From Candidatus Salinicoccus stercoripullorum (lineage in GTDB: Bacteria > Bacillota > Bacilli > Staphylococcales > Salinicoccaceae): a stretch of DNA of 64,000 bases. The stretch covers positions 62,001-126,000 of the forward strand of contig DXHR01000035.1 of assembly GCA_019113295.1 (NCBI GenBank), read 5' to 3'. The notes beneath the pieces are model-generated. The model saw nothing but the letters and a program-made list of their open reading frames with translations. It searched no databases and was not told the origin of the DNA. How positions within the stretch are numbered: position 1 is the first letter of the stretch; each line of letters opens with the position of its first letter. Shown in pieces: positions 9,011 through 21,206 of the stretch. The translations under genes and the position numbers were made by a program.

Positions 9011-9655
9011 TTGGGTCAGAAGATAAATCCTATTGGACTTCGTACAGGTGTCATCCGTGACTGGGAAGCAAAATGGTATGCAGACAAAGAATTTGCAGAT
9101 CTTTTGCACGAAGACCTGGAAATCCGTGAATATATCGAAAACAATCTTAAAGACGCAGCAGTTTCCAAAGTGGAAATTGAACGCGCTGCTAACCGTGTGA
9201 ACATCGCGCTTCATACAGGTAAGCCAGGCATGGTAATTGGTAAAGGTGGTAGTGAGATCGATAAACTCCGTACTGCCCTCAACAAACTTACCGGCAAAAA
9301 AGTACACATAAATGTGATCGAAGTTAAAAAAGTGGATATGGATGCTAAATTGGTAGCAGAAAGTATCGCACGTCAGCTTGAAAACCGCGTATCTTTCCGT
9401 CGAGCTCAAAAGCAGGCACTTGGAAGAGCGATCAAAGCTGGAGCAAAAGGTATCAAAACACAAGTTTCTGGTCGTCTTGGCGGCGCAGACATCGCACGTT
9501 CTGAAGGTTACAGTGAAGGAACAGTTCCACTGCATACACTTCGTGCTGACATTGGTTATGCACATGAAGAAGCAGATACGACATACGGTAAACTCGGTGT
9601 CAAAGTATGGATCTACCGTGGAGAAGTTCTTCCTGTTAAAACTGACAACAAGTAA
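9011..9655 (+). CDS. rpsC: 30S ribosomal protein S3
   Basis: Small-subunit head protein at the mRNA entry channel, with mRNA helicase activity together with S4 and S5. 214 residues; the N terminus [17 protein letters not shown] and the KH motif [17 protein letters not shown] (about residues 74-90) are clear. The start codon is TTG after an AGGAGGG site; no ATG is available at the conserved N terminus. Confidence 0.97.
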   Translation: MGQKINPIGLRTGVIRDWEAKWYADKEFADLLHEDLEIREYIENNLKDAAVSKVEIERAANRVNIALHTGKPGMVIGKGGSEIDKLRTALNKLTGKKVHINVIEVKKVDMDAKLVAESIARQLENRVSFRRAQKQALGRAIKAGAKGIKTQVSGRLGGADIARSEGYSEGTVPLHTLRADIGYAHEEADTTYGKLGVKVWIYRGEVLPVKTDNK

Positions 9656-9671
9656 AGGAGGAAATTGACAA

Positions 9672-10106
9672 ATGCTATTACCAAAAAGAGTAAAATACCG
9701 TCGTCAACACCGTCCGGATACAAAAGGACGCGCTAAAGGCGGAACTGAAGTATCATTCGGTGAATACGGACTGCAGGCAACAACAACATCATGGATCACT
9801 TCAAGACAGATTGAAGCAGCGCGTATCGCTATGACCCGTTATATGAAACGTGGCGGTAAAGTGTGGATTAACATCTTCCCGCACACTCCATATACCAAAA
9901 AGCCATTGGAAGTACGTATGGGTTCAGGTAAAGGTGCAGTGGAAGGCTGGATCGCAGTAGTTAAGCCTGGACGTGTCATGTTCGAAGTTGCAGGTGTAGA
10001 AGAAGATGTAGCTAAAGAGGCACTTCGTCTTGCAGCTCATAAACTGCCTGTAAAAACAAAAATCGTAAGACGTGAAGAATTAGGTGGTGATACGAATGAA
10101 AGCTAA
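9672..10106 (+). CDS. rplP: 50S ribosomal protein L16
   Basis: Large-subunit protein at the A site, contacting tRNA. 144 residues, starting [20 protein letters not shown] with the central [17 protein letters not shown]. Its end overlaps the start of rpmC by 11 bases, so these two are likely coupled. Confidence 0.97.
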   Translation: MLLPKRVKYRRQHRPDTKGRAKGGTEVSFGEYGLQATTTSWITSRQIEAARIAMTRYMKRGGKVWINIFPHTPYTKKPLEVRMGSGKGAVEGWIAVVKPGRVMFEVAGVEEDVAKEALRLAAHKLPVKTKIVRREELGGDTNES

Positions 10107-10305
10107 AGAAATCCGTGATCTGACAACTTCCGAAATCGAAACAAACGTTAAAGAACTCAAGGAAGAACTCTTCAACCTACGCTTTCAGCTAGCAACAGGC
10201 CAGCTAGAGAACACTGCTCGTATCAAAGAGGTTAGAAAAACTATCGCAAGAATGAAAACAACTATCCGCGAGAGAGAACTCAGCGAAGCTAAAGCAAACC
10301 AGTAA
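10096..10305 (+). CDS. rpmC: 50S ribosomal protein L29
   Basis: Small helical protein at the tunnel exit near L23. 69 residues from the ATG giving [14 protein letters not shown], the conserved N terminus. An AGGTGG site inside rplP supports this start over an in-frame GTG four codons earlier. Two helices with the family motif [20 protein letters not shown]. Confidence 0.96.
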   Translation: MKAKEIRDLTTSEIETNVKELKEELFNLRFQLATGQLENTARIKEVRKTIARMKTTIRERELSEAKANQ

Positions 10306-10326
10306 TTTATAAGGGAGGTTCACACA

Positions 10327-10590
10327 GTGGAAAGTAAAAACGAACGCAAATTTTATCGCGGCCGTGTTGTGTCCGACAAAATGGACAAAACAATTACGGT
10401 AGTGGTAGAAACTCAAAAAAGACACCCTATCATTGGCAAACGTGTTAAATATTCTAAAAAATATAAAGCGCATGATGAAAATAATTCAGCAAAAATGGGC
10501 GACATCGTAAGAATCCAGGAGACACGTCCATTGTCAGCAACTAAACGTTTCCGTCTAGTGGAAATTGTTGAAGAATCAGTGCTCATCTAA
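10327..10590 (+). CDS. rpsQ: 30S ribosomal protein S17
   Basis: Primary 16S rRNA binding protein of the OB-fold type. 87 residues, with the motifs [20 protein letters not shown] and [15 protein letters not shown]. The start codon is GTG after AGGGAGG. It keeps the order rpmC-rpsQ-rplN that joins the S10 and spc blocks without a visible promoter between them. Confidence 0.96.
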   Translation: MESKNERKFYRGRVVSDKMDKTITVVVETQKRHPIIGKRVKYSKKYKAHDENNSAKMGDIVRIQETRPLSATKRFRLVEIVEESVLI

Positions 10591-10604
10591 ACAATTGAAG
10601 GTAA

Positions 10605-10988
<384 letters not shown>

Positions 10989-11018
10989 TCCACATTTAAA
11001 TAAGGAGGTGCGATTCCC

Positions 11019-11351
11019 ATGCACGTAAGAACTGGAGACAAAGTCGTTGTAATCAGCGGTAAAGATAAAGGTAAAGAGGGCACAGTCCTAAAAGCAATCC
11101 CTGCAAAAGACCGTGTGGTTGTTGAAAATGTCAACATGATCAAAAAACACCTTAAACCTTCTCAAATGAACCCTGAGGGCGGCATCCTCGAAACAGAGGC
11201 GGCAATCCACGTATCCAACGTAATGCACGTTGACCCTGAAACAGGCGAACGCACTCGTATCCGTCATGAAGTAAAGGAAGACGGAACTAAAGTGAGAATA
11301 GCTGCGAAGTCTGGAAAAGAAATTCCGGCTGTAAAATACGAAAAGAACTAA
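11019..11351 (+). CDS. rplX: 50S ribosomal protein L24
   Basis: Assembly initiator protein with a KOW motif near its N terminus ([20 protein letters not shown]). 110 residues, slightly longer than the common 101-105 because of a charged C-terminal end. A TAAGGAGG site precedes the ATG. Confidence 0.97.
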   Translation: MHVRTGDKVVVISGKDKGKEGTVLKAIPAKDRVVVENVNMIKKHLKPSQMNPEGGILETEAAIHVSNVMHVDPETGERTRIRHEVKEDGTKVRIAAKSGKEIPAVKYEKN

Positions 11352-11376
11352 TAGTTAGCGGAAGGAGGTCCATTCA

Positions 11377-11916
11377 ATGGCACGTTTAAAAGAACGTTAC
11401 AATGAACAAATCAAAAATGAACTTGTTAATAAATTTAACTATACATCCGTGATGCAAGCACCTAAAATCGAAAAGATTGTTGTAAACATGGGTGTTGGTG
11501 ATGCAGTACAGAATGCAAAAGTACTGGATAATGCAGTTGAAGAACTTGAAGCGATCACTGGTCAGAAACCGGTAATCACAAAAGCTAAGAAATCAATCGC
11601 CACATTCAGATTGCGTGAAGGTATGCCAATCGGAGCGAAAGTAACACTCCGCGGCGAAAGAATGTACGATTTTCTGGATAAACTGATCTCGGTATCCCTC
11701 CCACGTGTAAGAGACTTCAGAGGTATTTCCAAAAAAGCGTTTGACGGACGCGGTAACTACACACTGGGCGTAAAAGAGCAATTGATCTTCCCTGAAATTG
11801 ACTACGATAAAGTATCCAAAGTCAGAGGTATGGATATCGTGATCGTTACGACAGCCAACACAGACGAAGAAGCTCGTGAACTGCTTACTCAGTTCGGAAT
11901 GCCATTTCAAAAGTAA
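11377..11916 (+). CDS. rplE: 50S ribosomal protein L5
   Basis: 5S rRNA-binding protein contacting the P-site tRNA. 179 residues, the usual length. Diagnostic segments are [19 protein letters not shown], the [20 protein letters not shown] stretch and the [20 protein letters not shown] end. Confidence 0.98.
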   Translation: MARLKERYNEQIKNELVNKFNYTSVMQAPKIEKIVVNMGVGDAVQNAKVLDNAVEELEAITGQKPVITKAKKSIATFRLREGMPIGAKVTLRGERMYDFLDKLISVSLPRVRDFRGISKKAFDGRGNYTLGVKEQLIFPEIDYDKVSKVRGMDIVIVTTANTDEEARELLTQFGMPFQK

Positions 11917-11923
11917 GTTATAA

Positions 11924-12121
<198 letters not shown>

Positions 12122-12150
12122 GCGCCATAAATTGAAAGGAGGCACTTTAA

Positions 12151-12549
12151 ATGACAATCTCAGATCCAATTGCAGACATGTTGACACGCATCAGAAATGC
12201 GAACATCGTCAGACATGAAACACTAGAAATTCCTGCTTCTAACATCAAGAAAGAAATCGCTGAAATCCTGAAAGCAGAAGGTTATGTTAAAAATGTAGAA
12301 TACATCGAAGATGACAAGCAAGGCGTTATCCGTGTGTTCCTTAAATACAGCAGTAAAAACGAAAGAGTCATCACTGGCCTGAAGCGTATCTCCAAGCCTG
12401 GACTCAGAGTATATGCACAGAGGGAAGAACTTCCTAAAGTCCTTAACGGCCTTGGAATTGCTCTTATCTCAACATCAGAAGGTGTGCTTACTGATAAAGA
12501 AGCACGCAAAAGAAATATCGGCGGGGAAGTACTCGCATACGTTTGGTAA
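12151..12549 (+). CDS. rpsH: 30S ribosomal protein S8
   Basis: Primary 16S rRNA binding protein, and the spc-operon repressor in E. coli. 132 residues; opens [17 protein letters not shown] and carries the C-terminal rRNA-binding segment [23 protein letters not shown]. No S8-target mimic was recognised in the upstream spacer between rplX and rplE. Confidence 0.97.
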   Translation: MTISDPIADMLTRIRNANIVRHETLEIPASNIKKEIAEILKAEGYVKNVEYIEDDKQGVIRVFLKYSSKNERVITGLKRISKPGLRVYAQREELPKVLNGLGIALISTSEGVLTDKEARKRNIGGEVLAYVW

Positions 12550-12573
12550 TGAATTAACAGGAGGTGCAAACTA

Positions 12574-13110
12574 ATGAGCCGTGTAGGTAAACGTATTATT
12601 GAAATTCCAAGTGATGTAACAGTCACAATTGACGGATCTACTGTTACAGTAAAAGGTCCCAAAGGTGAACTTGTAAATACATTTAATGAAGATATGACTT
12701 ATAACCTGGAAGATAATACACTTGAAGTCGTAAGACCAAGTGATTCCAAAGAACACCGTACTGTCCATGGTACAACCCGTGCACTCATCAACAATATGGT
12801 TGTAGGTGTATCACAGGGCTTCACCAAAGAACTTGAGTTGGTTGGTGTAGGTTACCGTGCACAAATGCAGGGCAGCAAACTTGTCCTCAGTGTTGGACTT
12901 TCTCACCCGGTTGAATTTGAACCTTCAGAGGACCTTTCCATCTCAGTGGATGGTAACACGAATGTTAAAATCGAAGGCATCAACAAGGAATATGTTGGAG
13001 CGCTCGCTTCAAAAATCCGTGCCGTACGTCCACCTGAGCCTTACAAAGGAAAAGGTATCCGCTACAAAGATGAACTTGTTCGTCGTAAAGAAGGAAAAAC
13101 TGGTAAATAA
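12574..13110 (+). CDS. rplF: 50S ribosomal protein L6
   Basis: Large-subunit protein near the factor-binding site, built from two similar domains. 178 residues; starts [18 protein letters not shown] and ends with the conserved [15 protein letters not shown] motif plus a basic tail. Confidence 0.97.
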   Translation: MSRVGKRIIEIPSDVTVTIDGSTVTVKGPKGELVNTFNEDMTYNLEDNTLEVVRPSDSKEHRTVHGTTRALINNMVVGVSQGFTKELELVGVGYRAQMQGSKLVLSVGLSHPVEFEPSEDLSISVDGNTNVKIEGINKEYVGALASKIRAVRPPEPYKGKGIRYKDELVRRKEGKTGK

Positions 13111-13135
13111 TAATTAAAGTGAGGAGTGAACATCA

Positions 13136-13498
13136 ATGATCGCTAAAATTGACAAGAATAAAGTGCGTCAAAAAAGACATCAGCGAGTGCGTAACAAGCT
13201 TTCCGGCACAGCCGAAAGACCACGTTTGAACGTTTACCGTTCCAACCAGCACATCTATGCACAAGTGATTGATGACAGCCAGCAGGTTACTCTGGCAAGT
13301 GCTTCTACAACTGATCCGGATTTCAAAGGTGAAAACGGCTCTAACGTAGATGCTGCCGCTGAAGTAGGCGCACTCATAGCAAAACGTGCTAAAGATAAAA
13401 ATGTAGAAACTGTAGTATTTGACCGCGGAGGCTATCTCTATCACGGACGCGTTAAAGCGTTGGCAGAAGCTGCACGTGAAAACGGTCTGCAATTCTAA
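13136..13498 (+). CDS. rplR: 50S ribosomal protein L18
   Basis: 5S rRNA-binding protein, 120 residues. The [20 protein letters not shown] segment and the C-terminal [20 protein letters not shown] motif are typical. It begins 25 bases after rplF, with a GAGGAGTG site. Confidence 0.97.
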   Translation: MIAKIDKNKVRQKRHQRVRNKLSGTAERPRLNVYRSNQHIYAQVIDDSQQVTLASASTTDPDFKGENGSNVDAAAEVGALIAKRAKDKNVETVVFDRGGYLYHGRVKALAEAARENGLQF

Positions 13499-13519
13499 TC
13501 GAAGGAGGGAAATTCATTT

Positions 13520-14020
13520 ATGGCTCGTAGAGAAGAGAAAGTACAAGAATTCGAAGAGCGTGTGGTTACGATCAACCGTATCGCTAAAGTTGTAAAAGGT
13601 GGACGTAAGTTCCGTTTCTCGGCACTTGTTGTTGTCGGGGACAAAAAAGGCCGCGTAGGATTCGGTTCAGGTAAAGCCCAAGAGGTACCTGAAGCAATCA
13701 AAAAAGCAATCGAAGCTGCTAAAAAAGATCTTATCGAAGTACCACTTGTTGACGGTACTGTTCCGCATGAAATCATCGGACGCTTCAGTTCCGGCAGAGT
13801 ATTCATGAAACCAGCCGCTCCTGGTACAGGTGTTATCGCAGGCGGACCGGTCCGTGCGGTACTTGAGCTTGCAGGTGTTACAGACATTCTGAGTAAATCA
13901 CTGGGTGCGAACACTCCAATCAACGTTGTACGCGCAACTATCACGGGACTCACTGAACTGAAGAGTGCAGAAGAAGTTGCTGAATTGCGTGGTAAATCAA
14001 TAGAAGAGCTACGAAACTAA
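13520..14020 (+). CDS. rpsE: 30S ribosomal protein S5
   Basis: Small-subunit protein important for decoding accuracy and mRNA unwinding. 166 residues; the N-terminal double-stranded-RNA-binding-like domain ([20 protein letters not shown]) and the [17 protein letters not shown] loop are present. The loop where spectinomycin-resistance changes map (about residues 20-30) looks wild type. Confidence 0.98.
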   Translation: MARREEKVQEFEERVVTINRIAKVVKGGRKFRFSALVVVGDKKGRVGFGSGKAQEVPEAIKKAIEAAKKDLIEVPLVDGTVPHEIIGRFSSGRVFMKPAAPGTGVIAGGPVRAVLELAGVTDILSKSLGANTPINVVRATITGLTELKSAEEVAELRGKSIEELRN

Positions 14021-14036
14021 GGAGGGAAACACAGAT

Positions 14037-14216
14037 ATGGCAAAGATTAAAATCACCCTCAAAAAAAGCTTGATCGGCAAGCCTGAATCTCAGAGGAAAA
14101 CAGTTGCTTCACTCGGTTTGAAAAAAACCAATTCAACTGTAGAACATGAAGATACACCTCAGATCAGAGGACAGGTTGCAAAAGTCAGCCACTTGGTTAC
14201 AGTCGAAGAAAAATAA
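14037..14216 (+). CDS. rpmD: 50S ribosomal protein L30
   Basis: A 59-residue protein read directly from the sequence. It starts [20 protein letters not shown] and ends [10 protein letters not shown], the usual small L30 fold. It is preceded by AAGGAGGG and sits between rpsE and rplO, its canonical place. Confidence 0.95.
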   Translation: MAKIKITLKKSLIGKPESQRKTVASLGLKKTNSTVEHEDTPQIRGQVAKVSHLVTVEEK

Positions 14217-14243
14217 TGATATTATAAAATAGGAGGTGCGAAG

Positions 14244-14684
14244 ATGAAATTACATGAGATGAAGCCTGTAGAAGGCGCTCGTAAAAATCGCAACCGTGTA
14301 GGACGCGGTATGTCTTCCGGTAACGGTAAAACATCCGGCCGTGGACACGATGGACAAAATTCACGTTCCGGCGGCGGTGTTGGTCTGACATTCGAAGGTG
14401 GACAGCTTCCACTGTTCCGCAGAATCCCTAAACGTGGATTCACGAACATCAATCGTAAAGAATATGCTGTTGTAAATCTGAGCGATCTTAACCGTTTCGA
14501 AAACGGCGCTGAAGTTACACCGGCTATGCTGAAAGAAAATGGCATTGTTAAAAATGAAAAATCTGGTATCAAAGTCTTAGGCAATGGTGCTCTGGAGAAA
14601 AAATTAACAATTAAAGCTCATAAGTTTTCTGCTTCAGCTACTAAAGCAATTGAGGAACAGGGCGGAAGCTACGAGGTGATCTAA
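14244..14684 (+). CDS. rplO: 50S ribosomal protein L15
   Basis: Late-assembly large-subunit protein. 146 residues with a glycine/arginine-rich N-terminal extension ([20 protein letters not shown]) and a globular C-terminal half. Its TAA overlaps the secY ATG (TAATG), so synthesis of the translocon subunit is coupled to L15. Confidence 0.97.
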   Translation: MKLHEMKPVEGARKNRNRVGRGMSSGNGKTSGRGHDGQNSRSGGGVGLTFEGGQLPLFRRIPKRGFTNINRKEYAVVNLSDLNRFENGAEVTPAMLKENGIVKNEKSGIKVLGNGALEKKLTIKAHKFSASATKAIEEQGGSYEVI

Positions 14685-15982
14685 TGATTGGCACGATCTC
14701 CAATTTCTTCAGAATCAAAGAGATTCGCAGTAAGATTCTCTTTACTTTGTCAATGCTGATCATCTTCAAAATCGGCACGTATATACCGGTTCCCGGCGTG
14801 GATCCCAGCGTGTTCGAAATGGGAGGCGGTCAGCAAGGGGTACTTGATCTGATGAACACCTTTGGTGGCGGAGCATTGATGAACTTCTCCATCCTTGCCA
14901 TGGGCATCATGCCCTACATTACGGCATCAATCGTGGTGCAGCTCCTGCAGATGGATGTTGTACCGAAGTTTGCTGAATGGGCGAAACAGGGAGAAGTTGG
15001 TCGTCGTAAGCTGACTCAATTCACCCGTTATTTCACTATAGTCCTTGCTTTTATTCAATCCATCGGTATGTCATATGCATTCAACCAGATGTTCCAGGGC
15101 ATGCTGATTGAAGAAAGCAGTATCGGATCATATCTGTTGATTGCACTTGTACTTACAACAGGCACCGCATTCCTGATGTGGCTGGGGGAGCAGATTACCA
15201 CACATGGTGTTGGTAACGGCATCTCCATAATCATCTTTGCAGGTATCCTGGGTGTGATACCAAATGCAATCATCCAGCTTTACCAGCAGAGATTTGTCGG
15301 TGCTGACGACACGACGATGGCTGTTTTGCAGATGGCTGCACTTTTCATATTCCTGCTCCTGATTACGGCATTCGCCGTGTTCATCCTGCAGGCTGTGCGT
15401 AAAATCCCAATCCAGTATGCGAAACGACAGAGGACTTCGTCCACTTTGGCACCACAATCGACATTTCTGCCTCTGAAAGTCAACCCGGCAGGGGTAATAC
15501 CGGTAATTTTTGCGATGGCATTCTTCATGCTTCCGCAAACACTGACGCTATTCTTCCCCGATCAGAACTGGGCCCAGACAGTGGCGAGATTTGCTGATCC
15601 GTCAGATTGGTTTGGCATGATCTTCTATGTTGTCCTGATTATAGCATTCACGTACTTCTATTCATTCGTTCAGGTCAATCCTGAAAAGATGGCAGATAAC
15701 CTTAAGAAACAGGGAAGTTATGTACCCGGCATACGCCCGGGCAAAAACACCCAGGATTACATCACCTCTGTGCTGTACCGACTGGTGGCTGTAGGTTCAC
15801 TGTTCTTAGCCGGAATTTCCATCTTGCCGCTTCTTATAACGAAGTTCATGGATCTGCCGCAGGCGATTCAAATTGGAGGTACAAGCTTACTGATTGTTAT
15901 CGGTGTTGCACTTGAAACAATGAAACAATTGGAAGCACAGGCAAACCAAAGAGAATACCGCGGTTTCAGAAAACGCAGGTAG
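14684..15982 (+). CDS. secY: Protein translocase subunit SecY
   Basis: Central channel subunit of the Sec translocon in the cytoplasmic membrane. 432 residues with ten membrane segments. The plug region after helix 1 ([18 protein letters not shown]), the [16 protein letters not shown] helix and the large cytosolic loop with PIQYAKRQR are as expected. The C-terminal YRGFRKRR is complete. It is co-transcribed with the ribosomal genes and with adk 12 bases downstream. Confidence 0.98.
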   Translation: MIGTISNFFRIKEIRSKILFTLSMLIIFKIGTYIPVPGVDPSVFEMGGGQQGVLDLMNTFGGGALMNFSILAMGIMPYITASIVVQLLQMDVVPKFAEWAKQGEVGRRKLTQFTRYFTIVLAFIQSIGMSYAFNQMFQGMLIEESSIGSYLLIALVLTTGTAFLMWLGEQITTHGVGNGISIIIFAGILGVIPNAIIQLYQQRFVGADDTTMAVLQMAALFIFLLLITAFAVFILQAVRKIPIQYAKRQRTSSTLAPQSTFLPLKVNPAGVIPVIFAMAFFMLPQTLTLFFPDQNWAQTVARFADPSDWFGMIFYVVLIIAFTYFYSFVQVNPEKMADNLKKQGSYVPGIRPGKNTQDYITSVLYRLVAVGSLFLAGISILPLLITKFMDLPQAIQIGGTSLLIVIGVALETMKQLEAQANQREYRGFRKRR

Positions 15983-16642
<660 letters not shown>

Positions 16643-16794
16643 GGATATTCACCTCTTCAGACACTTTAGGTGAATCCAGCTCGTCTCACTACGAAAAATA
16701 CCCGGGTTCAATATTTAACGTTAAGTGTATGTCCAAACTTCACCTGAAGTGAATTTCTAATAGGGATTAGAAGACTGTAAAGGGGGAATTTATA
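16643..16794 (+). promoter_or_regulatory. adk-infA spacer with nested dyads
   Basis: This is the longest spacer inside the cluster. It holds an 8-base perfect inverted repeat ATTCACCT/AGGTGAAT (16647-16654 with 16668-16675), a 10-base palindrome TTAACGTTAA (16715-16724) and a second dyad TTCAC-CTGAA-GTGAA (16739-16753). None has a T-run, so they are not terminators. They may control infA translation or mark RNA processing. No convincing promoter was found. Confidence 0.4.
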
Positions 16795-17013
16795 ATGAGT
16801 AAACAGGATGTTATTGAACTGGAGGGTACTGTACTCGATACTTTACCGAACGCCATGTTCAAAGTTGAGCTTGAAAATGGACATGAGATACTCGCTCATG
16901 TTTCAGGTAAAATCCGTATGAACTATATACGTATTCTTCCTGGCGATAAAGTAACAGTTGAAATGTCACCGTATGATCTGACTCGGGGCAGAATCACTTA
17001 TCGTTTCAAATAA
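16795..17013 (+). CDS. infA: Translation initiation factor IF-1
   Basis: OB-fold factor that binds the A site during initiation. 72 residues, the standard length, starting [20 protein letters not shown] with the conserved [16 protein letters not shown] segment. A strong AAAGGGGG site precedes the ATG. Confidence 0.98.
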   Translation: MSKQDVIELEGTVLDTLPNAMFKVELENGHEILAHVSGKIRMNYIRILPGDKVTVEMSPYDLTRGRITYRFK

Positions 17014-17157
<144 letters not shown>

Positions 17158-17181
17158 AATTATAAATGGAGGTGTAACAAT

Positions 17182-17547
17182 ATGGCTCGTATTGCAGGAG
17201 TAGACGTACCACGTGAAAAACGTGTCGTAATCTCACTGACTTATATTTACGGAATTGGTAAGTCAAGATCTGAAGAGATTCTTGAACAGGCTGGCGTTTC
17301 AGAAAGCACTCGCGTAAGGGATCTTACTGAAGATGAATTGAACAAAATCCGCGAGGTTGTTGACAGCTACAAGATCGAAGGTGATCTTCGCCGTGAACAG
17401 AACCTTAACGTCAAACGTTTGATGGAAATCGCATCTTACAGAGGTATTCGCCACCGTCGTGGACTCCCGGTTCGTGGACAAAAGACTAAAAACAATGCCC
17501 GCACCCGTAAAGGTCCAGTTAAAACAGTTGCGAATAAGAAAAAATAA
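17182..17547 (+). CDS. rpsM: 30S ribosomal protein S13
   Basis: Head protein bridging to the large subunit and contacting P-site tRNA. 121 residues; opens [20 protein letters not shown], with the helix-hairpin-helix region [12 protein letters not shown] and the basic C-terminal tail [20 protein letters not shown]. Confidence 0.98.
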   Translation: MARIAGVDVPREKRVVISLTYIYGIGKSRSEEILEQAGVSESTRVRDLTEDELNKIREVVDSYKIEGDLRREQNLNVKRLMEIASYRGIRHRRGLPVRGQKTKNNARTRKGPVKTVANKKK

Positions 17548-17569
17548 GTAGGGAAAAGGAGGAATAATA

Positions 17570-17959
17570 ATGGCTCGCAGACAACAAACTCGTAAACGTA
17601 AAGTGAAAAAGAATATTGAGTCCGGTGTGGCTCACATCCGTTCAACATTCAACAACACAATCGTAACAATCACAGATGATTTTGGTAATGCATTGTCTTG
17701 GTCATCAGCAGGTGCACTCGGCTTTAAAGGATCCAAGAAATCAACGCCTTTCGCTGCACAAATGGCTTCTGAAACAGCTTCAAAAGCAGCTATGGAACAT
17801 GGCCTCAAAACTGTTGAAGTTACAGTAAAAGGACCTGGAGCAGGTCGTGAAGCAGCTATCCGTGCGCTCCAGTCTGCAGGATTGGAAATCACAGCAATCA
17901 AAGATGTAACTCCTGTACCGCACAATGGCTGCCGTCCGCCTAAACGTCGCCGCGTATAA
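17570..17959 (+). CDS. rpsK: 30S ribosomal protein S11
   Basis: Platform protein near the mRNA exit site. 129 residues, with the conserved core [15 protein letters not shown] and the C-terminal [17 protein letters not shown]. It lies in the standard alpha-operon order. No rpsD follows; as in other Firmicutes that gene lies elsewhere. Confidence 0.98.
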   Translation: MARRQQTRKRKVKKNIESGVAHIRSTFNNTIVTITDDFGNALSWSSAGALGFKGSKKSTPFAAQMASETASKAAMEHGLKTVEVTVKGPGAGREAAIRALQSAGLEITAIKDVTPVPHNGCRPPKRRRV

Positions 17960-18045
17960 TTGCTGGTTACTGGAACGCTATTCATGTAATGTAAACACAT
18001 GGTTGCATATTATTTCCGACGTTTAAAGGGAGGAAAAGTAAACAA

Positions 18046-18990
18046 ATGATAGAAATCGAAAAACCTAGAATTGAAACAGTTGAAGTATCGGAAGATTCTA
18101 AGTTTGGTAAGTTTGTTGTTGAACCTCTGGAAAGAGGCTATGGAACAACACTTGGGAACTCCTTACGTCGCATTCTGTTATCTTCATTACCTGGTGCGGC
18201 TGTCAAAACGATAGAAATAGAAAATGTACTGCATGAATTTTCAACAATAGAAAATGTTGTTGAAGATGTAACAACAATCGTTACTAACATTAAAAAGCTT
18301 GCACTGAAAATCTATTCTGAAGAGGAAAAAACACTTGAGATAGATATAAGCGGTGACGGTGTAGTGACGGCTGCGGATATTACTCACGACAGTGATGTCG
18401 AAATTTTGAACCGTGACCTTAAAATCGCTACTGTCTCCAAAGGCGGACAGCTTAAAATCCGTATGATTGCCAACCGCGGCAGAGGGTATACTCTTGCTGA
18501 AGGGAACAACAAAAGCGATCTGGCAATAGGTGTGATTCCGGTGGATTCAATCTATACACCGATCGAACAGGTAAACTACACAGTAGAGAACACACGTGTG
18601 GGACAGATGACCAATTTCGATAAACTCACTTTGGATGTCTGGACAGATGGTTCCATCAGCCCGCAGGAAGGTGTATCACTGGCTGCCAAGATTATGACTG
18701 AACATCTGAATATCTTTGTCGGTCTTACTGATGAGGCGCAAAATGCTGAAATCATGATAGAAAAAGAAGAAGATCAGAAGGAAAAAGTTCTTGAGATGTC
18801 AATCGAGGAACTGGATCTGTCAGTTCGTTCCTACAATTGCCTCAAACGTGCAGGAATCAACTCTGTACAGGAACTCACTGACAAGTCAGAAGCTGACATG
18901 ATGAAAGTAAGAAACCTGGGACGCAAGTCTCTTGAAGAAGTCAAATTCAAACTTGAAGACCTCGGGTTGGGGCTTCGCAAAGAAGATTGA
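18046..18990 (+). CDS. rpoA: RNA polymerase alpha subunit
   Basis: Assembly platform of RNA polymerase. 314 residues: N-terminal dimerisation and assembly domain (about 1-230, with [20 protein letters not shown]), an acidic linker, and the C-terminal DNA- and activator-binding domain (about 248-314, [19 protein letters not shown]). The 86-base spacer before it has no clear promoter or terminator. Confidence 0.98.
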   Translation: MIEIEKPRIETVEVSEDSKFGKFVVEPLERGYGTTLGNSLRRILLSSLPGAAVKTIEIENVLHEFSTIENVVEDVTTIVTNIKKLALKIYSEEEKTLEIDISGDGVVTAADITHDSDVEILNRDLKIATVSKGGQLKIRMIANRGRGYTLAEGNNKSDLAIGVIPVDSIYTPIEQVNYTVENTRVGQMTNFDKLTLDVWTDGSISPQEGVSLAAKIMTEHLNIFVGLTDEAQNAEIMIEKEEDQKEKVLEMSIEELDLSVRSYNCLKRAGINSVQELTDKSEADMMKVRNLGRKSLEEVKFKLEDLGLGLRKED

Positions 18991-19008
18991 TAAAGGAGGT
19001 AAATTTCA

Positions 19009-19407
19009 ATGGGCTACAGAAAACTCGGACGTACGTCTGATCAAAGAAAAGCGATGCTGCGCGACCTGGTTACATCCCTTATCGTAAGTGAACGCATTAC
19101 AACAACTGAAAAAAGAGCTAAAGAACTCCGTAAAGTTGCTGATAAACTCGTTACACTTGGTAAAAAAGGAGACCTCGCTGCGAGACGCCGTGCAGGCCAG
19201 ACAGTACGTAACGTTGAAATCACTAATGAAGATGGAACGACTCAAGATGCGCTCCAAAAGCTCTTCAACGATATCGCTCCGCGATTTGAAGATCGTCAGG
19301 GCGGGTACACAAGCATCAAGAAGCTTGGAGAACGCCGCGGCGACGGTGCTGAACTCGTAATCATCGAATTCGTGCAAGGCGCTGTAACTGCTTCAGAAGA
19401 AGCATAA
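19009..19407 (+). CDS. rplQ: 50S ribosomal protein L17
   Basis: Last ribosomal protein of the alpha block, near the tunnel exit. 132 residues, typical of the longer Firmicutes form; starts [20 protein letters not shown]. It is followed by a structured region ending in a strong terminator before the ECF transporter genes. Confidence 0.97.
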   Translation: MGYRKLGRTSDQRKAMLRDLVTSLIVSERITTTEKRAKELRKVADKLVTLGKKGDLAARRRAGQTVRNVEITNEDGTTQDALQKLFNDIAPRFEDRQGGYTSIKKLGERRGDGAELVIIEFVQGAVTASEEA

Positions 19408-19430
19408 TCTATAAAAGCAGACTGAGTGTT

Positions 19431-19530
19431 ACGATGGTACGGCTGAACAGCCGTATTGTCTAGCTCATCGTACCCTGCAGGCAATACATGAATGATCGCG
19501 CGACTCCGAACGCAGGGTACGCGCTTTTTT
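19431..19530 (+). terminator. Terminator, possibly attenuator, between rplQ and ecfA1
   Basis: A perfect 10-base stem CGTACCCTGC/GCAGGGTACG (19469-19478 with 19512-19521) leads into a run of six T. Upstream, ACGATG (19431-19436) can pair with CATCGT (19466-19471), enclosing a TACGGCTG-AA-CAGCCGTA hairpin. The CATCGT arm shares three bases with the terminator stem. The two folds therefore compete, which is an attenuator-like layout, though a plain terminator explains most of it. Confidence 0.65.
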
Positions 19531-19557
19531 ATTACATAAATTCAGGTGGTGGGAGAT

Positions 19558-20346
19558 ATGATTGAATTCAACGGTGTCACATTCAGTTACAGAACAGAAG
19601 ATTATAATGCATTGGATCATATCTCCCTGAAATTCCGGAGGGGTGAATGGACTTCTGTGATCGGCCACAACGGCTCGGGGAAGAGTACGCTGGTGAAACT
19701 TCTGATGGGGGTGCTGGAAGGCTATGAAGGCGAAATCAGAATAGACGGCGAGATTCTGACGGAGGAGAATCTTCAGGACATCAGGAGACGTTTTGCGATA
19801 GTTTTCCAAAACCCGGACAACCAGTTTGTCGGGGCCACGGTAGAAGACGATGTGGCATTCGGCCTGGAAAACAACGGTGTTGAAAGAGGCGAGATGTCGA
19901 GGAAAGTCGAAGAAGCACTGCGGGCAGTCAATATGCTGGAATTCCGCTCCCATGAACCATCCAGGCTCTCCGGCGGCCAGAAGCAGCGCGTGGCGATCGC
20001 CGGCGCACTTGCGATGGAGCCGGATCTCCTCATTCTTGATGAAGCGACGTCAATGCTCGATCCCCAGGGCAGACGGGATGTGCTTGAAATTCTTGGGAAA
20101 ATCCATAAGGACAGGATGACTACGATCATATATATCACCCACGATCTCGCAGAAATCGGGGTCAGTGATCATGCCGTGGTCATGAAGGACGGGCGTGTGA
20201 TCAATGAAGGCACTGTGGAGGAAATCTATCAGGATACGGAAGCACTCATTTCGAGCCGTCTCGTCCTGCCTTTTACGATTTCGATGGCGGACCGGCTGCT
20301 TGAGGGATGTTATATGTCATACGATGAACTGGTGGAACGTCTATGA
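19558..20346 (+). CDS. ecfA1: ECF transporter ATPase A1
   Basis: First of two ATPases of the energy-coupling factor module that powers uptake of vitamins by exchangeable S proteins. 262 residues; Walker A GHNGSGKST (36-44), ABC signature LSGGQKQR, Walker B LLILDEATSMLDP and a switch His in IIYITHDL. The chosen ATG has a GGTGGGAG site; an upstream in-frame start lies before it. It overlaps ecfA2 by four bases. Confidence 0.95.
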   Translation: MIEFNGVTFSYRTEDYNALDHISLKFRRGEWTSVIGHNGSGKSTLVKLLMGVLEGYEGEIRIDGEILTEENLQDIRRRFAIVFQNPDNQFVGATVEDDVAFGLENNGVERGEMSRKVEEALRAVNMLEFRSHEPSRLSGGQKQRVAIAGALAMEPDLLILDEATSMLDPQGRRDVLEILGKIHKDRMTTIIYITHDLAEIGVSDHAVVMKDGRVINEGTVEEIYQDTEALISSRLVLPFTISMADRLLEGCYMSYDELVERL

Positions 20347-21206
20347 ATATCAGACTGGAAAAACTGACGAGCATCTATCAGGAAAATACACCGTTTGAAC
20401 ATCTGGCACTAAACAGGGTCACGACGGAGTTTGAAGAGGGGAAATATTATGGCATCATCGGGCAGACCGGCAGCGGGAAGTCGACCCTGCTCCAGAGTCT
20501 GAACGGGCTCTTATTGCCGAGCTACGGGGAAGTGCATGTCGGGGACATTACGCTCAGACGCCGGACGAAACAGAGAACCGTCCATCAGGCTAAAGAACGA
20601 GTGGGGATGGTCTTCCAGTTTCCGGAACACCAGCTGTTTGAGGAATCGGTCATCAGGGACGTGATGTTCGGCCCTAAAAACATCGGCATGGATGAAGGTG
20701 AGGCGAGGGAGAAGGCGGAATATTATCTGAAACTGCTCAATGTCGATGAAGTACTGTTCGGTAAGCCTCCCTTCGATTTGTCTGGGGGACAGATGAGGAA
20801 GGTCGCCATTGCGGGAATATTGGCAATGGAACCGGATGTCCTTATCCTGGATGAACCGACAGCGGGTCTCGATCCGCTCAGTCATATAGAGACGATGGAG
20901 CTGTTTGGGAAAATACAGAAGGAGATGGGCATTACCGTCATACTGATCACTCATGATATGAACGATGTATACGAGTATACCGACGAAGTGAAACTTCTTA
21001 ATCAGGGAAATCTCATCCGTTCAGGCAGCACAAAGGAAATTCTGACAGATGAACCGCTTCTCAGGGGGTATGAACTCGAAGTGCCTGACATAGTAAGACT
21101 CACCTTCGATCTGGAGCGAAAAGGAATAAAACTCGCAAAGATGCCCGGCACTAAAGAGGAATTCATACAACTCTATACGAAGTGGAGGGATAGTCATGCT
21201 GAGTAA
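20343..21206 (+). CDS. ecfA2: ECF transporter ATPase A2
   Basis: Partner ATPase of the same module, 287 residues. Walker A GQTGSGKST (40-48), signature LSGGQMRK and Walker B VLILDEPTAGLDP are intact. The ATG overlaps the ecfA1 stop (ATGA), and its own end overlaps ecfT, which fits a fixed A1:A2:T complex. Its C-terminal part is longer than in A1, as is usual. Confidence 0.95.
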   Translation: MNIRLEKLTSIYQENTPFEHLALNRVTTEFEEGKYYGIIGQTGSGKSTLLQSLNGLLLPSYGEVHVGDITLRRRTKQRTVHQAKERVGMVFQFPEHQLFEESVIRDVMFGPKNIGMDEGEAREKAEYYLKLLNVDEVLFGKPPFDLSGGQMRKVAIAGILAMEPDVLILDEPTAGLDPLSHIETMELFGKIQKEMGITVILITHDMNDVYEYTDEVKLLNQGNLIRSGSTKEILTDEPLLRGYELEVPDIVRLTFDLERKGIKLAKMPGTKEEFIQLYTKWRDSHAE

